Part shown: positions 7,387 through 17,539 of the stretch, piece by piece
How the letters are laid out: each line of letters begins with the position of its first letter
How positions within the stretch are numbered: the stretch's first letter is position 1
Assembly: GCF_000243415.2 (NCBI RefSeq)
Contig: NZ_KI912270.1
Location: 6,467,837 to 6,531,836, forward strand
Origin: Mycolicibacterium tusciae JS617
Lineage (GTDB): Bacteria > Actinomycetota > Actinomycetes > Mycobacteriales > Mycobacteriaceae
Direction of reading: 5' to 3'
DNA: 64,000 nt
Translations under genes and position numbers: made by a program
The notes under the pieces: generated by a model
Database searches by the model: none
What the model saw: the letters and a program-made list of their open reading frames with translations, nothing else
Told to the model about the DNA's origin: nothing

Positions 7387-9930
7387 TTATCGAGTAGCAG
7401 TGGGCGCCAACCGCTTTGCCAGATACGGCGCCGTGCGGCTCTGTTTCGCGCGTGCGACCCTCGTAGGCGGGCCCGCGGCCACGACCCGACCGCCGTCGTT
7501 GCCGGCTCCCGGTCCCAGGTCAATCACCCAGTCCGCACCCGCGACCATCCGCATGTCGTGCTCGGCCACCACCACGGTATTGCCCGCGTCGACCAGGCGG
7601 TGCAGTTGACGATCGAGCAGATCGACATCGGCGGGGTGGAGGCCGGTGGTCGGCTCGTCAAGGACGTAGAGAGTATGCCCTCGTCGAGGTCTCTGCAGTT
7701 CGGAGGCGAGTTTGATCCGCTGCGCCTCGCCGCCTGACAGCTCGGTCGCGGGCTGTCCGAGACGCAGATATCCCAGTCCGACCTCTTGCAGCGTGGTCAG
7801 GCTTCGCGCTGCACTGGCGACGTCGGCAAGAAACTCCGAGGCTTCATCGACGGTCATCGCGAGCACGTCGGCGATCGTCCGGTCGCGATAACGCACCTGG
7901 AGGGTCTCGTCGGAGTAGCGCGCACCTTGACACGCCGGACATGTCGCGTATGTGCCGGGAAGGAACAACAATTCGACGGACACGAACCCCTCCCCCTGAC
8001 AGGTGGGGCACCGGCCTTCGGCCACGTTGAACGAGAACCTGCCCGCGGTCCAGCCGCGGCGACGGGCCTTGGGGGTCGCGGCGAACTCACGGCGTACGGC
8101 GTCGAACAAGCCGGTGTAGGTCGCCAGCGTCGAGCGCGGCGTACGTCCGATCGGGCGCTGGTCGACCGAGACCACCCGGTTGATCGCCTCAACCCCCTCA
8201 ACCGTCACACCGACACTGGAGTCGTGATCGAGGTCGACGATCTCGGTGTCGGTTTCGTCGATGGGTTCGGCAGGTTCGGTGGTGCGTCCCGTGCCGAGAT
8301 GGCGGTTCACGACGTCGCCAAGAACCTTGACGACCAGCGTCGACTTGCCTGAACCGGACACTCCGGTGACCGCGGTGTAGACACCCAGTGGCAGGTCGAC
8401 GTCGAGGTCCCTCAAATTGTGGAAGCAGATACCGCGCAGCTGCAGCCGCCCGGTCTCCGGGCGGGATTGACCAGAGGGCCGCCCGGCCTCCTCGAAAAGG
8501 TATCTGCGAGTGACCGACTCCTCGATGTCGGCGAGACCCGGCACCGGCCCGCTGTAGAGGACGTCCCCGCCCAGCTCCCCTGCCCCCGGTCCGACGTCGA
8601 CAATCCAATCGGCACGGCGCACCACGTCCATGTCGTGCTCGACCACGAACAACGAATTGCCCGCGCGACGCAGGCGATCAAGCACGTCAAGTAGCGGCTC
8701 GGCGTCCGCGGGGTGCAGTCCAGCGGACGGCTCATCGAGCACATAGAGCACGCCGAACAAGCCGGCACGCAGCTGAGTGGCCAACCGCAACCGCTGCAGT
8801 TCGCCGGGTGACACCGTCGGAGTGCGGCGGCTGAGCGTGAGATAGCCGAGGCCGAGATCGATGAGTACTTGCAGGCGTGCGACGAGATCGGCGGCAATCA
8901 TGGTCGCCACTTCCGTCAGCTCACCGGATTCCGTCGACTCGTACGCGGCGGCGGAATCGGTCCGAGAAGCCGTGGGGCGCAACGTATCAGCGAGGTCGGC
9001 CAGCGGCATCGCCACGTAGTCGGCGATCGTGCGCCCGGTGAATGTCACCTTCAGCGCCTCCGGCCGCAGACCGGAACCGTCGCACAGCGGGCACTCGACG
9101 CTGTCGACGAACTGCAGCACGCGGCGCCGCATCATCGCGCTCTGCGAGTTGGCCAGCGTGTGGCGGACGTGTCGCTCGGCGCTGGAGAACGTGCCGTTGT
9201 AGTAGTAATCGGCCTGAACGGGGTGTTGGCCCGGGTCGATCTCGACAGTTGGCTGCTCATCAGTGAACAGAATCCAATTGCGTTGCCGCTTCGAAAGTTT
9301 CCGCCACGGCTTGTCGATGTCGTAACCGAGCGTGACCAGTATGTCGCGTAGGTTCTGGCCCTGCCACGCCCCCGGCCACGCGGCAACGGCGCCTTCGCGG
9401 ATGGTCAGCGACGGGTCAGGTACCAGTGTCTCTTCGGTGACCCGGTGGATTCGTCCGAGCCCGTGGCACTCGGGACACGCACCGACCGCGGTGTTTGGGG
9501 AGAACGCGTCGGAGTCCAGTCGTTCTGTGGCCCCTCGCGGGTAGGTTCCGGCGCGGGAGAACAGCATCCTCAGCAAGTTCGACAGAGTGGTGACGGTGCC
9601 GACCGTCGACCGCGATGTCGCCGAACCTCGACGCTGCTGCAACGCGACGGCCGGCGGTAACCCAGTGATGTCATCTACCTTTGGCGCGCCGGTTGGCAAC
9701 AGGAGGCGACGGGCGTACGGAGCGACCGATTCGAAGTAGCGGCGTTGGGCCTCGGCATAGATGGTTCCGAAGGCTAACGACGATTTGCCGGATCCCGAGA
9801 TCCCCGTGAACACAACCAGTGCATCACGTGGCGCGGCGACGTCGACACCCCGCAAATTGTGGACCCGTGTCCCGTAGACGCGTACACAAGGGTCGATCTC
9901 GTCCGCGCTTCTGTTGGACAATTCTGTCAT
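7387..9930 (-). CDS. UvrA-like excinuclease/ABC ATPase (short class)
   Basis: This protein of about 847 residues has two ABC ATPase modules: Walker A motifs GISGSGKSS near the start and GVSGSGKST in the second half, signature motifs SPGELQR and SGGEAQR, and Walker B segments LYVLDEPSAGLHP and LYVLDEPTTGLHP. Zinc-type Cys pairs occur at CPECHGLG, CPLCDGSG, CPTCQGEG and CPACQG. Canonical UvrA is about 950-970 residues, so this matches the shorter UvrA2-like group associated with drug or DNA-damage tolerance. The ATG at 9930 was chosen because the 25 upstream codons lack conserved character. It stands alone beside a transposase fossil and a tRNA, consistent with accessory acquisition. Confidence 0.88.
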   Translation of the reverse strand: MTELSNRSADEIDPCVRVYGTRVHNLRGVDVAAPRDALVVFTGISGSGKSSLAFGTIYAEAQRRYFESVAPYARRLLLPTGAPKVDDITGLPPAVALQQRRGSATSRSTVGTVTTLSNLLRMLFSRAGTYPRGATERLDSDAFSPNTAVGACPECHGLGRIHRVTEETLVPDPSLTIREGAVAAWPGAWQGQNLRDILVTLGYDIDKPWRKLSKRQRNWILFTDEQPTVEIDPGQHPVQADYYYNGTFSSAERHVRHTLANSQSAMMRRRVLQFVDSVECPLCDGSGLRPEALKVTFTGRTIADYVAMPLADLADTLRPTASRTDSAAAYESTESGELTEVATMIAADLVARLQVLIDLGLGYLTLSRRTPTVSPGELQRLRLATQLRAGLFGVLYVLDEPSAGLHPADAEPLLDVLDRLRRAGNSLFVVEHDMDVVRRADWIVDVGPGAGELGGDVLYSGPVPGLADIEESVTRRYLFEEAGRPSGQSRPETGRLQLRGICFHNLRDLDVDLPLGVYTAVTGVSGSGKSTLVVKVLGDVVNRHLGTGRTTEPAEPIDETDTEIVDLDHDSSVGVTVEGVEAINRVVSVDQRPIGRTPRSTLATYTGLFDAVRREFAATPKARRRGWTAGRFSFNVAEGRCPTCQGEGFVSVELLFLPGTYATCPACQGARYSDETLQVRYRDRTIADVLAMTVDEASEFLADVASAARSLTTLQEVGLGYLRLGQPATELSGGEAQRIKLASELQRPRRGHTLYVLDEPTTGLHPADVDLLDRQLHRLVDAGNTVVVAEHDMRMVAGADWVIDLGPGAGNDGGRVVAAGPPTRVARAKQSRTAPYLAKRLAPTATR

Positions 9931-10019
9931 CGTGTTCGACGAGTACCCGGCTCGCGGCAGCGCAAGCCTGGTGCCGGCTGCTTGAGACCGAGTCCGACAC
10001 GTCATCGTTGCCGCGCTTG

Positions 10020-10160
10020 CCTACAGGTGGATGGTTGAACCGGCCGGTGAACACCTTGCCCTTGTCGGTCAGGATCTGCTCGGGATCCCGTACTTAGCCA
10101 ACGCCGCACGCAACCCATTGCACACCTCGCGGGTGCGCTCACGGGCCATCAGCTCATAAC
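10020..10160 (-). pseudogene. Integrase-core transposase fossil
   Basis: Read leftward with one frameshift near 10085, the DNA encodes a clear fragment of an rve-type transposase: ELMARERTREVCNGLRAALA, then KYGIPEQILTD, then KGKVFTGRFNHP. The second catalytic Asp region is still recognisable (TDKG where TDNG is usual). No start, no stop in frame and no other catalytic part is nearby. It is the remnant of an insertion sequence beside a tRNA gene and the UvrA-like gene. Confidence 0.65.
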
Positions 10161-10177
10161 CAGCGGTTTTCGTACTG

Positions 10178-10251
10178 TGGGGCGGGCGGGGCTCGAACCC
10201 GCGACCAATGGATTATGAGTCCACGGCTCTAACCAACTGAGCTACCGCCCC
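10178..10251 (-). tRNA. tRNA with CAU anticodon (Met, or Ile2 if modified)
   Basis: On the reverse strand the 74-nt sequence folds as a tRNA. The acceptor stem is GGGGCGG/CCGCCCC with discriminator A, the D arm is GCTC..GAGC, the anticodon loop is CTCATAA on a GTGGA/TCCAT stem, and the T arm is GCGGG TTCGAGC CCCGC. The anticodon is CAU. It lacks initiator features, so it is an elongator Met tRNA or an Ile tRNA whose C34 becomes lysidine. CCA is not encoded. Confidence 0.95.
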
Positions 10252-10357
10252 AGATTGTGCGGCACCAATGGTCGCATACGCCCGACACTGTGCACCGCCA
10301 CCGGTCTGCGCTGAAGAAGAGCATGGAAGGTGCCGCCCGCAGCTACGCTCACTAATC

Positions 10358-10738
10358 GTGATCCGCTTCCTGCTGCGCGTGGTGATTTTTCTCGGCTCGT
10401 CCGCCATCGGCCTGCTTGTCGCAGCGTGGTTGGTCCCCGGCGTCAGGGTTTCGGCGTGGGGGTTCATCGCTGCCGTCGTCATCTTCACCGTCGCCCAAGG
10501 GATTCTCTCGCCGTTCTTCCTGAAGATGGCCAGCCGCTATGCGTCGGCATTTCTCGGCGGAATCGGCTTGGTGTCGACACTGGCGGCACTGATCCTGGCT
10601 TCGATTCTCACCAACGGGCTGTCCATCCGCGGAATCGGATCCTGGATCGCCGCGACCGTCGTCGTCTGGTTGGTCACGGCACTCGCCACACTGCTGCTGC
10701 CGATGCTCGTCCTGAAGAAGAAAGCGACGTCGACTTAG
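10358..10738 (+). CDS. Phage holin family 4-like membrane protein
   Basis: This 126-residue integral membrane protein reads from the GTG at 10358 (VIRFLLRVVIFLGSSAIGLL). It has four hydrophobic helices: about residues 3-22, 27-45, 60-82 and 95-118, ending in a basic KKKATST tail. The pattern matches the small four-helix holin-superfamily IV proteins found as chromosomal genes in mycobacteria, where no lysis role is known. The frame is open further upstream but that part overlaps the tRNA promoter side and lacks hydrophobic or conserved character. It converges with, and overlaps by 4 bp, the CMD gene. Confidence 0.75.
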   Translation: MIRFLLRVVIFLGSSAIGLLVAAWLVPGVRVSAWGFIAAVVIFTVAQGILSPFFLKMASRYASAFLGGIGLVSTLAALILASILTNGLSIRGIGSWIAATVVVWLVTALATLLLPMLVLKKKATST

Positions 10739-11580
10739 CCCGTCGAGACCGTCTGCCCGTCGGTATCGACGGTGAACAACTCCGTGCCATCCGTCACCAG
10801 CGGCGCGTCCACCCCCAGCGACACCATGATCTTGTTGGCCGCGTTGCGCATAATGTCCACCGTCAACTCGAACGCCTGATCCTTCGAGAAGTGCTGGCGC
10901 ACCCCGGCGACGATATCGGGGCTGATCTTCGACGGCGTCCAGATCATCGCGTCGACGAACCGCAGCGCCGCCTTGTGCGCATCGGTCAGCTTCTCGGAGG
11001 ACTCATACTGCTCGATCTCGCCGTAGAGGTCCTCTGACCCGCCCGAGTCCAGCGCATTGGTCTCCCGCCGCGACTTGCACAGCCGGCAGTTGTGCTGCGC
11101 CGCGCCCCGCAGCCGAACGACCTCCGTCGTCACCGGATCCAGCCCGCGCATCCGCGCCACCGCCGGCAGGAACCCGTTGAGCAGGGCGTCGGTCGGATCG
11201 GAGTCGTGGTCCCACTCGACGGCACCGCCGTTGCCGGCCTTGCGCAGCCCCAACGCCTCGAACCCGGCCCACACCCTCGGCACGAAGTCGGCGACGAACA
11301 TCATCACGACTGTGCGAAACACATTGTCGCCCAACGCCTTCGCCAGCTGCTTACGCTGATTGTCACCAATGCCCGACACATCGACGGCGAACTGCTCGGT
11401 GAATGCGCACACCAGCGGCTCATGCTCGGCCGCGCCGTCGATCAGATCGACCTCCATCGGCAGCGGCGGCAACGACAGCGCCCTGCTGCACGTCAGCCGC
11501 ATCAACGTGTCGAGCCGTCCGTCCCCCGACGACATCGCCACCAGCCCGCCGATCCGCTCGGCTAGATTCTCGTCACTCAC
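10735..11580 (-). CDS. Carboxymuconolactone decarboxylase-family protein
   Basis: This 281-residue, mainly helical protein has an AhpD-like redox motif, HNCRLCKSRRE (about residues 167-177), preserving both Cys of CxxC and charged neighbours. A second helical segment (EKLTDAHKAALRFVDAMIWTPSKI) is typical of CMD-family proteins. The protein is probably cytosolic. It may be a peroxidase-like enzyme, though the substrate is unknown. It follows the TldE-type gene with only 7 bp between them, so these genes are likely co-transcribed leftward with the TldD-type gene. Confidence 0.8.
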   Translation of the reverse strand: MSDENLAERIGGLVAMSSGDGRLDTLMRLTCSRALSLPPLPMEVDLIDGAAEHEPLVCAFTEQFAVDVSGIGDNQRKQLAKALGDNVFRTVVMMFVADFVPRVWAGFEALGLRKAGNGGAVEWDHDSDPTDALLNGFLPAVARMRGLDPVTTEVVRLRGAAQHNCRLCKSRRETNALDSGGSEDLYGEIEQYESSEKLTDAHKAALRFVDAMIWTPSKISPDIVAGVRQHFSKDQAFELTVDIMRNAANKIMVSLGVDAPLVTDGTELFTVDTDGQTVSTG

Positions 11581-11587
11581 CCATGGA

Positions 11588-12964
11588 TTATTGCGCCTGG
11601 CTCACCGAGGACATGTGGAAGTCGGGGATCCGCAGCGACGGCATCGTCACCCGCGTCATCCAGTCGCCCCATTCCCGCGGCAGCGTGCGGTCGGTGGCGC
11701 CGGCTTCGGTGGCCCGTCGCAACAGGTCCAGCGGGCTTTCGTTGAACCGGAAATTGTTGACGGCCGCCGTCACCTCGCCGTCTTCGACGAGGTAGACGCC
11801 GTCGCGGGTCAGGCCCGTCATCAGCAGCACTGCCGGGTCGACGACGCGGATGTACCACAACGTGGTCAGCAGCAGGCCGCGCTCGGTGTTCGCGATCATG
11901 TCCGCCAGGCTGGCCGTGCCGCCGGTCATCAGCAGGTTGTCCGCGGCCACCGCGACCGGCGCGTTGAACTCGGCGGCCGACGCGCGCGGATACGCCAGCG
12001 TGCTGATGCTGCCGTCACGTATCCAGTCCACGCGTCCGATGTCCAGCCCGTTGTCGAAGACCGAGGCCCGCTCCGACGACGCCGACGCCGTGACGAACGG
12101 CGTACACCCCAACCCCTCGGCGAACGGATCCGAGTACATCGTCAGCGGCAGATCGGTGAGCTTCTCGCCCACCCGCGTACCGCCGCCGGGAGCCGAGAGT
12201 GCGGTGCGACCCTCCTCGGCGCCGCGGCCGTCCATCGTCCACCACAGGTAGATCATCATGTCGGCCACTGTCGACGGAGGCATGATCGTCTCGTACCGTC
12301 CGGCCGGCAGTTCGACGGTGCGTTGCGCCCAGCCCAGCCTCGTTGACAGCCGCTCGAGCAGTGAATCCGTTGGCACATCGAAGAAGTCGGGGGTGCTGTG
12401 TCCCACCCATGCGCTGGCGTCGTCACGTTTGCCGTTGATCTCCACCGAACCCGTCGGCTGGGAATAGCGGCGCCGCAAACCGTTCGAGGTGGCCAGGAAC
12501 GTCGTCTCAACCTCGTGCCGGGCGAACCCGTACAACTGATCGGCACCGCTGAAACCCCGCGCCGCCAGGCTGCCCGCCACTTCGAGAAACGCCTGGACGC
12601 TGGTGCCCGGAACCAGGTCGTCCCAATCGTCGAGGGCGCCGTCACCAGGCAGCGGCGGCGCGCTGTCCGGCGCGTCGGGGGCCGAACGTGCGACATCCTG
12701 CGACTCCGCCACCAAGCCGGCGATTGAGGACGGGTCCACGTCACTGGACCGCACCGAGCCGACTCGCGCCGTATTTCCCTGCCGCACAATCGATATCACC
12801 GCGGTGCTTCGGCTCACCGATTCGCCGTTGGTGGTCATCGAATTGCCCGCCCAGCGCAACGACGCGTCCGCGCGATCCGTCACCAGGACGATGGTCTCGT
12901 CAGCCTTTCCGAGCCGGCCGGCCTCGGCCAGGACAGTGTCGACTACCTGCTGTGCTCCGATCAC
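11588..12964 (-). CDS. TldE/PmbA-type subunit of a TldD/E protease
   Basis: This 458-residue protein has the PmbA/TldE fold pattern: a VLVTDRADASLRWAGNSMTTNGES N-terminal segment and a C-terminal half with LDIGRVDWIRDGSISTLAYPRASA and TDLPLTMYSDPFAEGLG. It lacks the HExxxH metal motif of its partner, as expected for the non-catalytic subunit. It starts 3 bp after the TldD-type gene, and the two probably form a cytosolic heterodimer that trims unfolded or modified peptides. The organisation matches the Rv2315c-Rv2314c pair as I recall it. The start is GTG at 12964. Confidence 0.9.
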   Translation of the reverse strand: MIGAQQVVDTVLAEAGRLGKADETIVLVTDRADASLRWAGNSMTTNGESVSRSTAVISIVRQGNTARVGSVRSSDVDPSSIAGLVAESQDVARSAPDAPDSAPPLPGDGALDDWDDLVPGTSVQAFLEVAGSLAARGFSGADQLYGFARHEVETTFLATSNGLRRRYSQPTGSVEINGKRDDASAWVGHSTPDFFDVPTDSLLERLSTRLGWAQRTVELPAGRYETIMPPSTVADMMIYLWWTMDGRGAEEGRTALSAPGGGTRVGEKLTDLPLTMYSDPFAEGLGCTPFVTASASSERASVFDNGLDIGRVDWIRDGSISTLAYPRASAAEFNAPVAVAADNLLMTGGTASLADMIANTERGLLLTTLWYIRVVDPAVLLMTGLTRDGVYLVEDGEVTAAVNNFRFNESPLDLLRRATEAGATDRTLPREWGDWMTRVTMPSLRIPDFHMSSVSQAQ

Positions 12965-12967
12965 CGA

Positions 12968-14494
12968 CTACCGCCCCGACTCGTCACGCGTATTGAGCAC
13001 GTTCACACCACGGAACAACGCCGACGGACAGCCATGGCTGACGGCCGCGACCTGGCCCGGCTGCGCCTTCCCGCAGTTGAATGCGCCGCCGAGGCGCCAC
13101 GTCGACGGCCCGCCGACCGCTTCCATCGACCCCCAGAAATCGGTCGTGGTCGCCTGGTACGCGACATCGCGCAGCTGGCCGTCCAGGCGCCCGTCGCGGA
13201 TGCGGAAGAACCGCTGCCCGGTGAACTGAAAGTTGTAGCGCTGCATGTCGATAGACCACGACTTGTCGCCGACGATGTAGATGCCGTCCTGCACGCGGGC
13301 GATCAGATCATCGGTACTCAGGTCGTCGGTTCCCGGCTGCAGCGACACGTTGGCCATCCGCTGGATCGGCACATGATGCGGCGAGTCGGCATACGAGCAG
13401 CCGTTGGACCGCGCGACACCAAGGCGCGGGGCGAACACGCGGTCAAGTTGGTAGCCGACGAAGATCCCGTCGCGCACCAGGTCCCAGCTCTGCGCCCGCA
13501 CCCCTTCATCGTCGAAACCGACACTGGCCAAGCCGTATTCGACAGTCCGGTCAGCGGTGACGTTCATCACCGGCGAGCCGTAGCGCATCGTGCCCAGCTT
13601 GTCCGGGGTCGCGAACGACGTGCCGGCGTACGCCGCCTCGTAGCCGATCGCGCGGTCATATTCGGTGGCGTGCCCGATCGATTCGTGGATGGTCAGCCAC
13701 AGGTTGGTCGGGTCGATCACCAGGTCCGTCGGCCCCGCCGAAACGCTGGGCGCCTTGGCCTTCTCGGCCAACAGCGACGGCAGCTGTGCCAGCTCGTCGG
13801 ACCAGTTCCACACGTCGTCACCCGCGACGATCTCCCAGCCCCTGGCCATCGGCGGCACCAACGTGCGCATCGTTTCGAACGTGCCCGCCGCGGCGTCCAC
13901 GGTCACGGCGTCCAGCGTCGGCATCAGCCGGACCCGCTGCTGGGTGATCGACGAGCCGAACGTGTCGGCGTAGAAGGTCTGCTCCTTCATCGCGTGCAGG
14001 CCGGCCGACACATGGTCGACGCCGTCGGCGGCCATCAACCGTCCTGAGTACTCGCCGAGCACCGCGATCTTGTCCGGGGCGGCGACGGCGAACGGGTCGA
14101 TGCGATAGTCCGACACCCAGCTGACGTCGGAGTACACCGGTTCAGGGGCCAGTTCGATGCGCTCGGCGTTCAAGGGCTTCAGCGTCGCCGCCACGTGCAC
14201 GGCCCGTCGTGCGGTCTCGGCGGCGGTGCCGGGCTGCAGCTCGGCGTGCGAGGCGAAACCCCACGTGCCGTCGACGATGACCCGCACCGCCAGGCCGATT
14301 TCGCGGTTGACGACGGCGGCCTCGAGCTCGCCGTCGCGTAGCTGGACGTGTTCCGTCGTGATCGCATGAATACGCAGGTCGGCGTAGCTGGCGCCGGCGG
14401 CCACTGCCGCGGATAGTGCCGCATCGGCCAGGTCATGGCGCGGCAGCTCGAGGAAGTCGGCGTCGACTTGGCGTTGCGCTGTCACACCCTCCAC
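12968..14494 (-). CDS. TldD-type metallopeptidase
   Basis: This 508-residue protein is the catalytic partner of the TldE-type gene. The metal-binding motif is HESIGH in LWLTIHESIGHATEYDRAIGYE (about residues 271-292), with downstream Cys/His-containing segments such as SNGCSYADSPHHVP. The family is known to cleave peptides in microcin maturation and protein turnover in other bacteria. The role in mycobacteria is not established. The start at 14494 (MEGVTAQRQ) is one of two options; a GTG three codons in (VTAQRQV) is equally possible. Confidence 0.92.
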   Translation of the reverse strand: MEGVTAQRQVDADFLELPRHDLADAALSAAVAAGASYADLRIHAITTEHVQLRDGELEAAVVNREIGLAVRVIVDGTWGFASHAELQPGTAAETARRAVHVAATLKPLNAERIELAPEPVYSDVSWVSDYRIDPFAVAAPDKIAVLGEYSGRLMAADGVDHVSAGLHAMKEQTFYADTFGSSITQQRVRLMPTLDAVTVDAAAGTFETMRTLVPPMARGWEIVAGDDVWNWSDELAQLPSLLAEKAKAPSVSAGPTDLVIDPTNLWLTIHESIGHATEYDRAIGYEAAYAGTSFATPDKLGTMRYGSPVMNVTADRTVEYGLASVGFDDEGVRAQSWDLVRDGIFVGYQLDRVFAPRLGVARSNGCSYADSPHHVPIQRMANVSLQPGTDDLSTDDLIARVQDGIYIVGDKSWSIDMQRYNFQFTGQRFFRIRDGRLDGQLRDVAYQATTTDFWGSMEAVGGPSTWRLGGAFNCGKAQPGQVAAVSHGCPSALFRGVNVLNTRDESGR

Positions 14495-14536
14495 CGTAAT
14501 GGCGGCCCCGAGGCGTCGCGAAAGCGACAGGGAGCC

Positions 14537-15385
14537 TCAGCCCGTGACGGCGCTGGTGCCCAGGATCGTGAGCTCCAGGGCGAGTGCAGTGCCGCACACC
14601 ACGGTCACTATCGCCAGAGCCCACCAGTCAATCGCCTTCGGGCCCGACGGCGACGCCGAGATCTGGCCCGCGCCACCGCGAGCGGTGATGGCATCGCCCA
14701 TCTCGTCGGCTCGCCGCAATGCAACAACCACGGCCGCCGCGAGCAGGTCGATCAGCTCGAGCCACGCGTTGTGAAAGCGCCCCCGCCTCGTCGACGCCAC
14801 ATCCTTGGGCCTGAGCCGGCGCGCCGCGTAAAGGACACGGAATTCGTCGATCAGCATCGGGAAAGCGCGCAATGCCAAAGCCAGCGCCACCGCCCACTCA
14901 TCGACGGGGATGCGCAGCGCACGCAGCGGCCGTCCCAATTTGGCGACAGCGGGGGCGATTTCGGCGACGTTCGTCGTCCACGACACCATGGCACCGAGGC
15001 CCAGCAGGACGATCGACAGCGCAGTGATGCGCAAGAAGTTGAACAACCCGCCCAACCCGATCTCGACCGAGCCGACATCGATCACGGGGCCCCCGCCCGC
15101 GAACGTCGCAGTCAGGCCGCCGAAAAACACCAGAATCCAGAGCCAGCCCGGAATCGAGGGCAGTACACCTCGGGGAATCCGTGCGATCCGTGCGGCAACC
15201 AGCACCAAGACGGCTACCGCGCCGATGGGAACCCAACCGGGGTAGAAGGTCATCAAGATGCCGATGGCGGCCACCATGAGGAGTTTCGTGCCGGCCCAGA
15301 GTCGATGGACGGCGCTGTTGCCCGGCACGGGCCGTAGCAGCACGACCTGCCTGCGCTGCCGCGGGTTCGCGGTCGGGGCCGTCAC
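14537..15385 (-). CDS. ECF transporter T component (CbiQ family)
   Basis: This 282-residue protein is read from a GTG that overlaps the stop codon of the upstream ABC gene (GTGA), showing tight translational coupling. It has about six hydrophobic segments and the T-component Ala-Arg-Gly-type cytoplasmic motifs ([18 protein letters not shown] and [15 protein letters not shown]) that couple to the ATPases. It is the energy-coupling transmembrane subunit of an energy-coupling-factor importer. An upstream-extended frame to 15454 lies inside the neighbour and was not used. The substrate is unknown. Confidence 0.88.
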   Translation of the reverse strand: MTAPTANPRQRRQVVLLRPVPGNSAVHRLWAGTKLLMVAAIGILMTFYPGWVPIGAVAVLVLVAARIARIPRGVLPSIPGWLWILVFFGGLTATFAGGGPVIDVGSVEIGLGGLFNFLRITALSIVLLGLGAMVSWTTNVAEIAPAVAKLGRPLRALRIPVDEWAVALALALRAFPMLIDEFRVLYAARRLRPKDVASTRRGRFHNAWLELIDLLAAAVVVALRRADEMGDAITARGGAGQISASPSGPKAIDWWALAIVTVVCGTALALELTILGTSAVTG

Positions 15386-17430
15386 GATCTGCCTCCCGCC
15401 GTCGTCGGTGTCGCCGCCAAAACCCCGTCCTTTAGATGCAGGGTGCGCGGACACACCTCCTCCAGACCCGAGAAGTCGTGGGAGATGATGACCAATGTCA
15501 GGCCTGCGTTGCGCCGTAACTCGCCAAGGAGTCGCAGCAGCCCACGCTGACTGGTCGCATCCAGCCCGGCGAGCGGCTCGTCGAGGATGAGCGCGCGCGG
15601 CTTACGGGCCAACAGCCCGGCGAGCACCACACGGCGCATCTGGCCGCCGCTGAGCTGATCGATGCGTCGCTTCGCGAGGCCCGAATCCAAACCGACGGTG
15701 GCCAGCGCCTTGTCCACCCGGCTGCGGTCACGCGGCGAGAACCCGGCTGCCGAAGCAATCTCCAGATCCACCCGGCCGCGCATCAACTGCAGGCGGGCCG
15801 CTTGGAACGAGATCGCTACGGCGCCAACTTGATCCGATACCGGGGTGCCGTCGAGGAGGCAGCTGCCTGCGGTCGGGACGGTCAGTCCGGCCATGATCCA
15901 CGCCAGCGTCGACTTTCCGGAACCGTTGAGGCCGTGGATCAGCAACCCGTCGCCCTCGTTGACGGTGAAGGTGATGTCGCGCAGTGCCGTTGCGGCCCAG
16001 GGTGTTCCGCTGCCGTATTCGTGGTTGACACCCTTTAGTTCGAGCAGGGCCTTGTCGGAGTGGTGGCCCGCCGCCACCGTCGCCGCGGGTGCCGACGCGG
16101 TCTCGACCATGTCGGTGTTGTCGGCGGCGCCGCCGTTTCCGGTGAGGTTGACGGCGCGGTCGGCGACATCGGCCTCGTCGTTGTAGTGGGTGATGTGTAC
16201 CAACGACATGTCGTGATGCTTCGTCAGCCCGGAAAGCACCTCCATCAATGCTCCGCGACCGTCCTGGTCCACCATGCTGGTGACCTCGTCGGCGATCAGC
16301 AGGGAGGGCTCACGAGCAAGCGCCGCAGCCATCGCGAGACGCTGCAGTTCACCTCCGGACAGGCCACCGGTGTCGCGCTCGGCCAGCCCGTCCAAGCCGA
16401 CCTCGCCGAGCAGCTTGGGTATGTCAGTGGTCGTGCCGGGCGGCAAACCCCACACCACGTCGTCGGCGACACGGGTACCCAGTACCTGGCTCTCGGGATG
16501 CTGCATGATCACCGCCGTGCCACCGAGGCGCCCGAGCCCCACCGCGCCGGGCCGTTCGATGGTCCCGGCAGTGGGTTCGCGTCCGGCCAGCATCAGCATC
16601 AGCGTCGTCTTGCCCGAACCGTTGGCACCCGTGATGGCGAGGTGCTCGCCCGGTTCGACGTTCAGCGATACCGGCCCAAGCGCGTCGTGATCGGCGCTCG
16701 GGTAGCGGAAGCGCACGTCGCGCAGGTGCGTCGGAACGGGCGCGATCGCCCCGGTGTCGGCCGAGGACTCGAGCTTGTGCACATCGGGAATGGTCAGCAG
16801 CCGCGACATCACCCGCGACAACGCCCACCAGCCGATGAGGGTGACCATCGCGATGGACCAGACCGAGGACGCGAAGAACAGGTACGGCCAGTAGTCCAGT
16901 GCAGTGGCGAAGTCGCGTTTGAGTTGGTCGGCGAAGCCTTCCATGTTCGGGATGCGCGCGATGATCGCGGCGAGTCCGGTGACGTTGGCGGTCACCGATT
17001 CGAAGACCAGGTGGCGCAGCCGCACGAGGATGGTCAGCGCGGTCACGGTCAGCACGCCGAAGAACGCGCCGGCGACAAGCGAACTGAGAAAGACGGTCAA
17101 CGTGCCGCGCCCGCGTCGCTTGACGATGCCGGTCAGTCCACCGATGTAGGCACAGTTGACGACCGTCATGAAACCGCCGAGGCCGGCGATGAGAAACGCG
17201 ATGATCGCGCCGGCCACAGTGGCGGTGAGCAGCACGCGCAGTCGGTACCGGTAGGCCAGCAGTCCCATCGGGACGGTGGCGAGCAACGATAGGCCTGCCG
17301 CGAACGGAACGACGACGGCAATGATCGCCGTGGCGGCGGAAAGCGCCGCAATCACCGACGCCTGGGCGAGTTCGCCCGGGCTCAGCGCGCCGGAACGTCG
17401 AGTCACGCTCGAATCCCCGGTCACGGCCAT
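15382..17430 (-). CDS. Fused ECF transporter: substrate-binding membrane domain plus two ATPases
   Basis: This 682-residue fusion starts at the ATG at 17430 (MAVTGDSS). Residues 1-215 form a membrane domain with about five or six helices, resembling an S-component. Two ABC ATPase domains follow: the first with Walker [10 protein letters not shown] and signature LSGGELQR, the second with Walker [10 protein letters not shown], signature LSGGQMRR and Walker [13 protein letters not shown]. In the first domain the Walker B end is [12 protein letters not shown]. The architecture matches what I remember of mycobacterial Rv2326c. With the T component it forms a complete ECF importer encoded by two genes. 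The MarR gene diverges upstream, and the substrate is not deducible. Confidence 0.9.
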   Translation of the reverse strand: MAVTGDSSVTRRSGALSPGELAQASVIAALSAATAIIAVVVPFAAGLSLLATVPMGLLAYRYRLRVLLTATVAGAIIAFLIAGLGGFMTVVNCAYIGGLTGIVKRRGRGTLTVFLSSLVAGAFFGVLTVTALTILVRLRHLVFESVTANVTGLAAIIARIPNMEGFADQLKRDFATALDYWPYLFFASSVWSIAMVTLIGWWALSRVMSRLLTIPDVHKLESSADTGAIAPVPTHLRDVRFRYPSADHDALGPVSLNVEPGEHLAITGANGSGKTTLMLMLAGREPTAGTIERPGAVGLGRLGGTAVIMQHPESQVLGTRVADDVVWGLPPGTTTDIPKLLGEVGLDGLAERDTGGLSGGELQRLAMAAALAREPSLLIADEVTSMVDQDGRGALMEVLSGLTKHHDMSLVHITHYNDEADVADRAVNLTGNGGAADNTDMVETASAPAATVAAGHHSDKALLELKGVNHEYGSGTPWAATALRDITFTVNEGDGLLIHGLNGSGKSTLAWIMAGLTVPTAGSCLLDGTPVSDQVGAVAISFQAARLQLMRGRVDLEIASAAGFSPRDRSRVDKALATVGLDSGLAKRRIDQLSGGQMRRVVLAGLLARKPRALILDEPLAGLDATSQRGLLRLLGELRRNAGLTLVIISHDFSGLEEVCPRTLHLKDGVLAATPTTAGGRS

Positions 17431-17511
17431 TGCACGATTCTGCCAGTCGTTCTCTAAGAACGGGCATCGCCTCACTGCGACCAGCAATCAAACCGGCCGT
17501 GGTTTGAACTG

Positions 17512-17535
17512 CATAGTAAATCTATGTAATCATAG
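17512..17535 (+). promoter_or_regulatory. Operator-like repeat cluster before the MarR gene
   Basis: Three 5-bp half-sites alternate as CATAG-N5-CTATG-N4-CATAG, giving two overlapping inverted repeats spaced about one helical turn apart. The cluster ends 4 bp before the ATG at 17540. The divergent ABC gene starts about 80 bp to the left. Position and symmetry suggest autoregulation by the MarR protein, possibly on a leaderless transcript. Binding is inferred. Confidence 0.55.
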
Positions 17536-17539
17536 AACC

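Noticed and set aside
10358..10738. Prophage lysis gene
   Set aside because: The holin-like protein is isolated between a tRNA and a CMD gene with no other phage genes nearby.
11360..14047. Long plus-strand ORFs opposite the TldD/TldE genes
   Set aside because: They are shadow frames of strong minus-strand genes, rich in Arg/His/Pro, with no recognisable domain.
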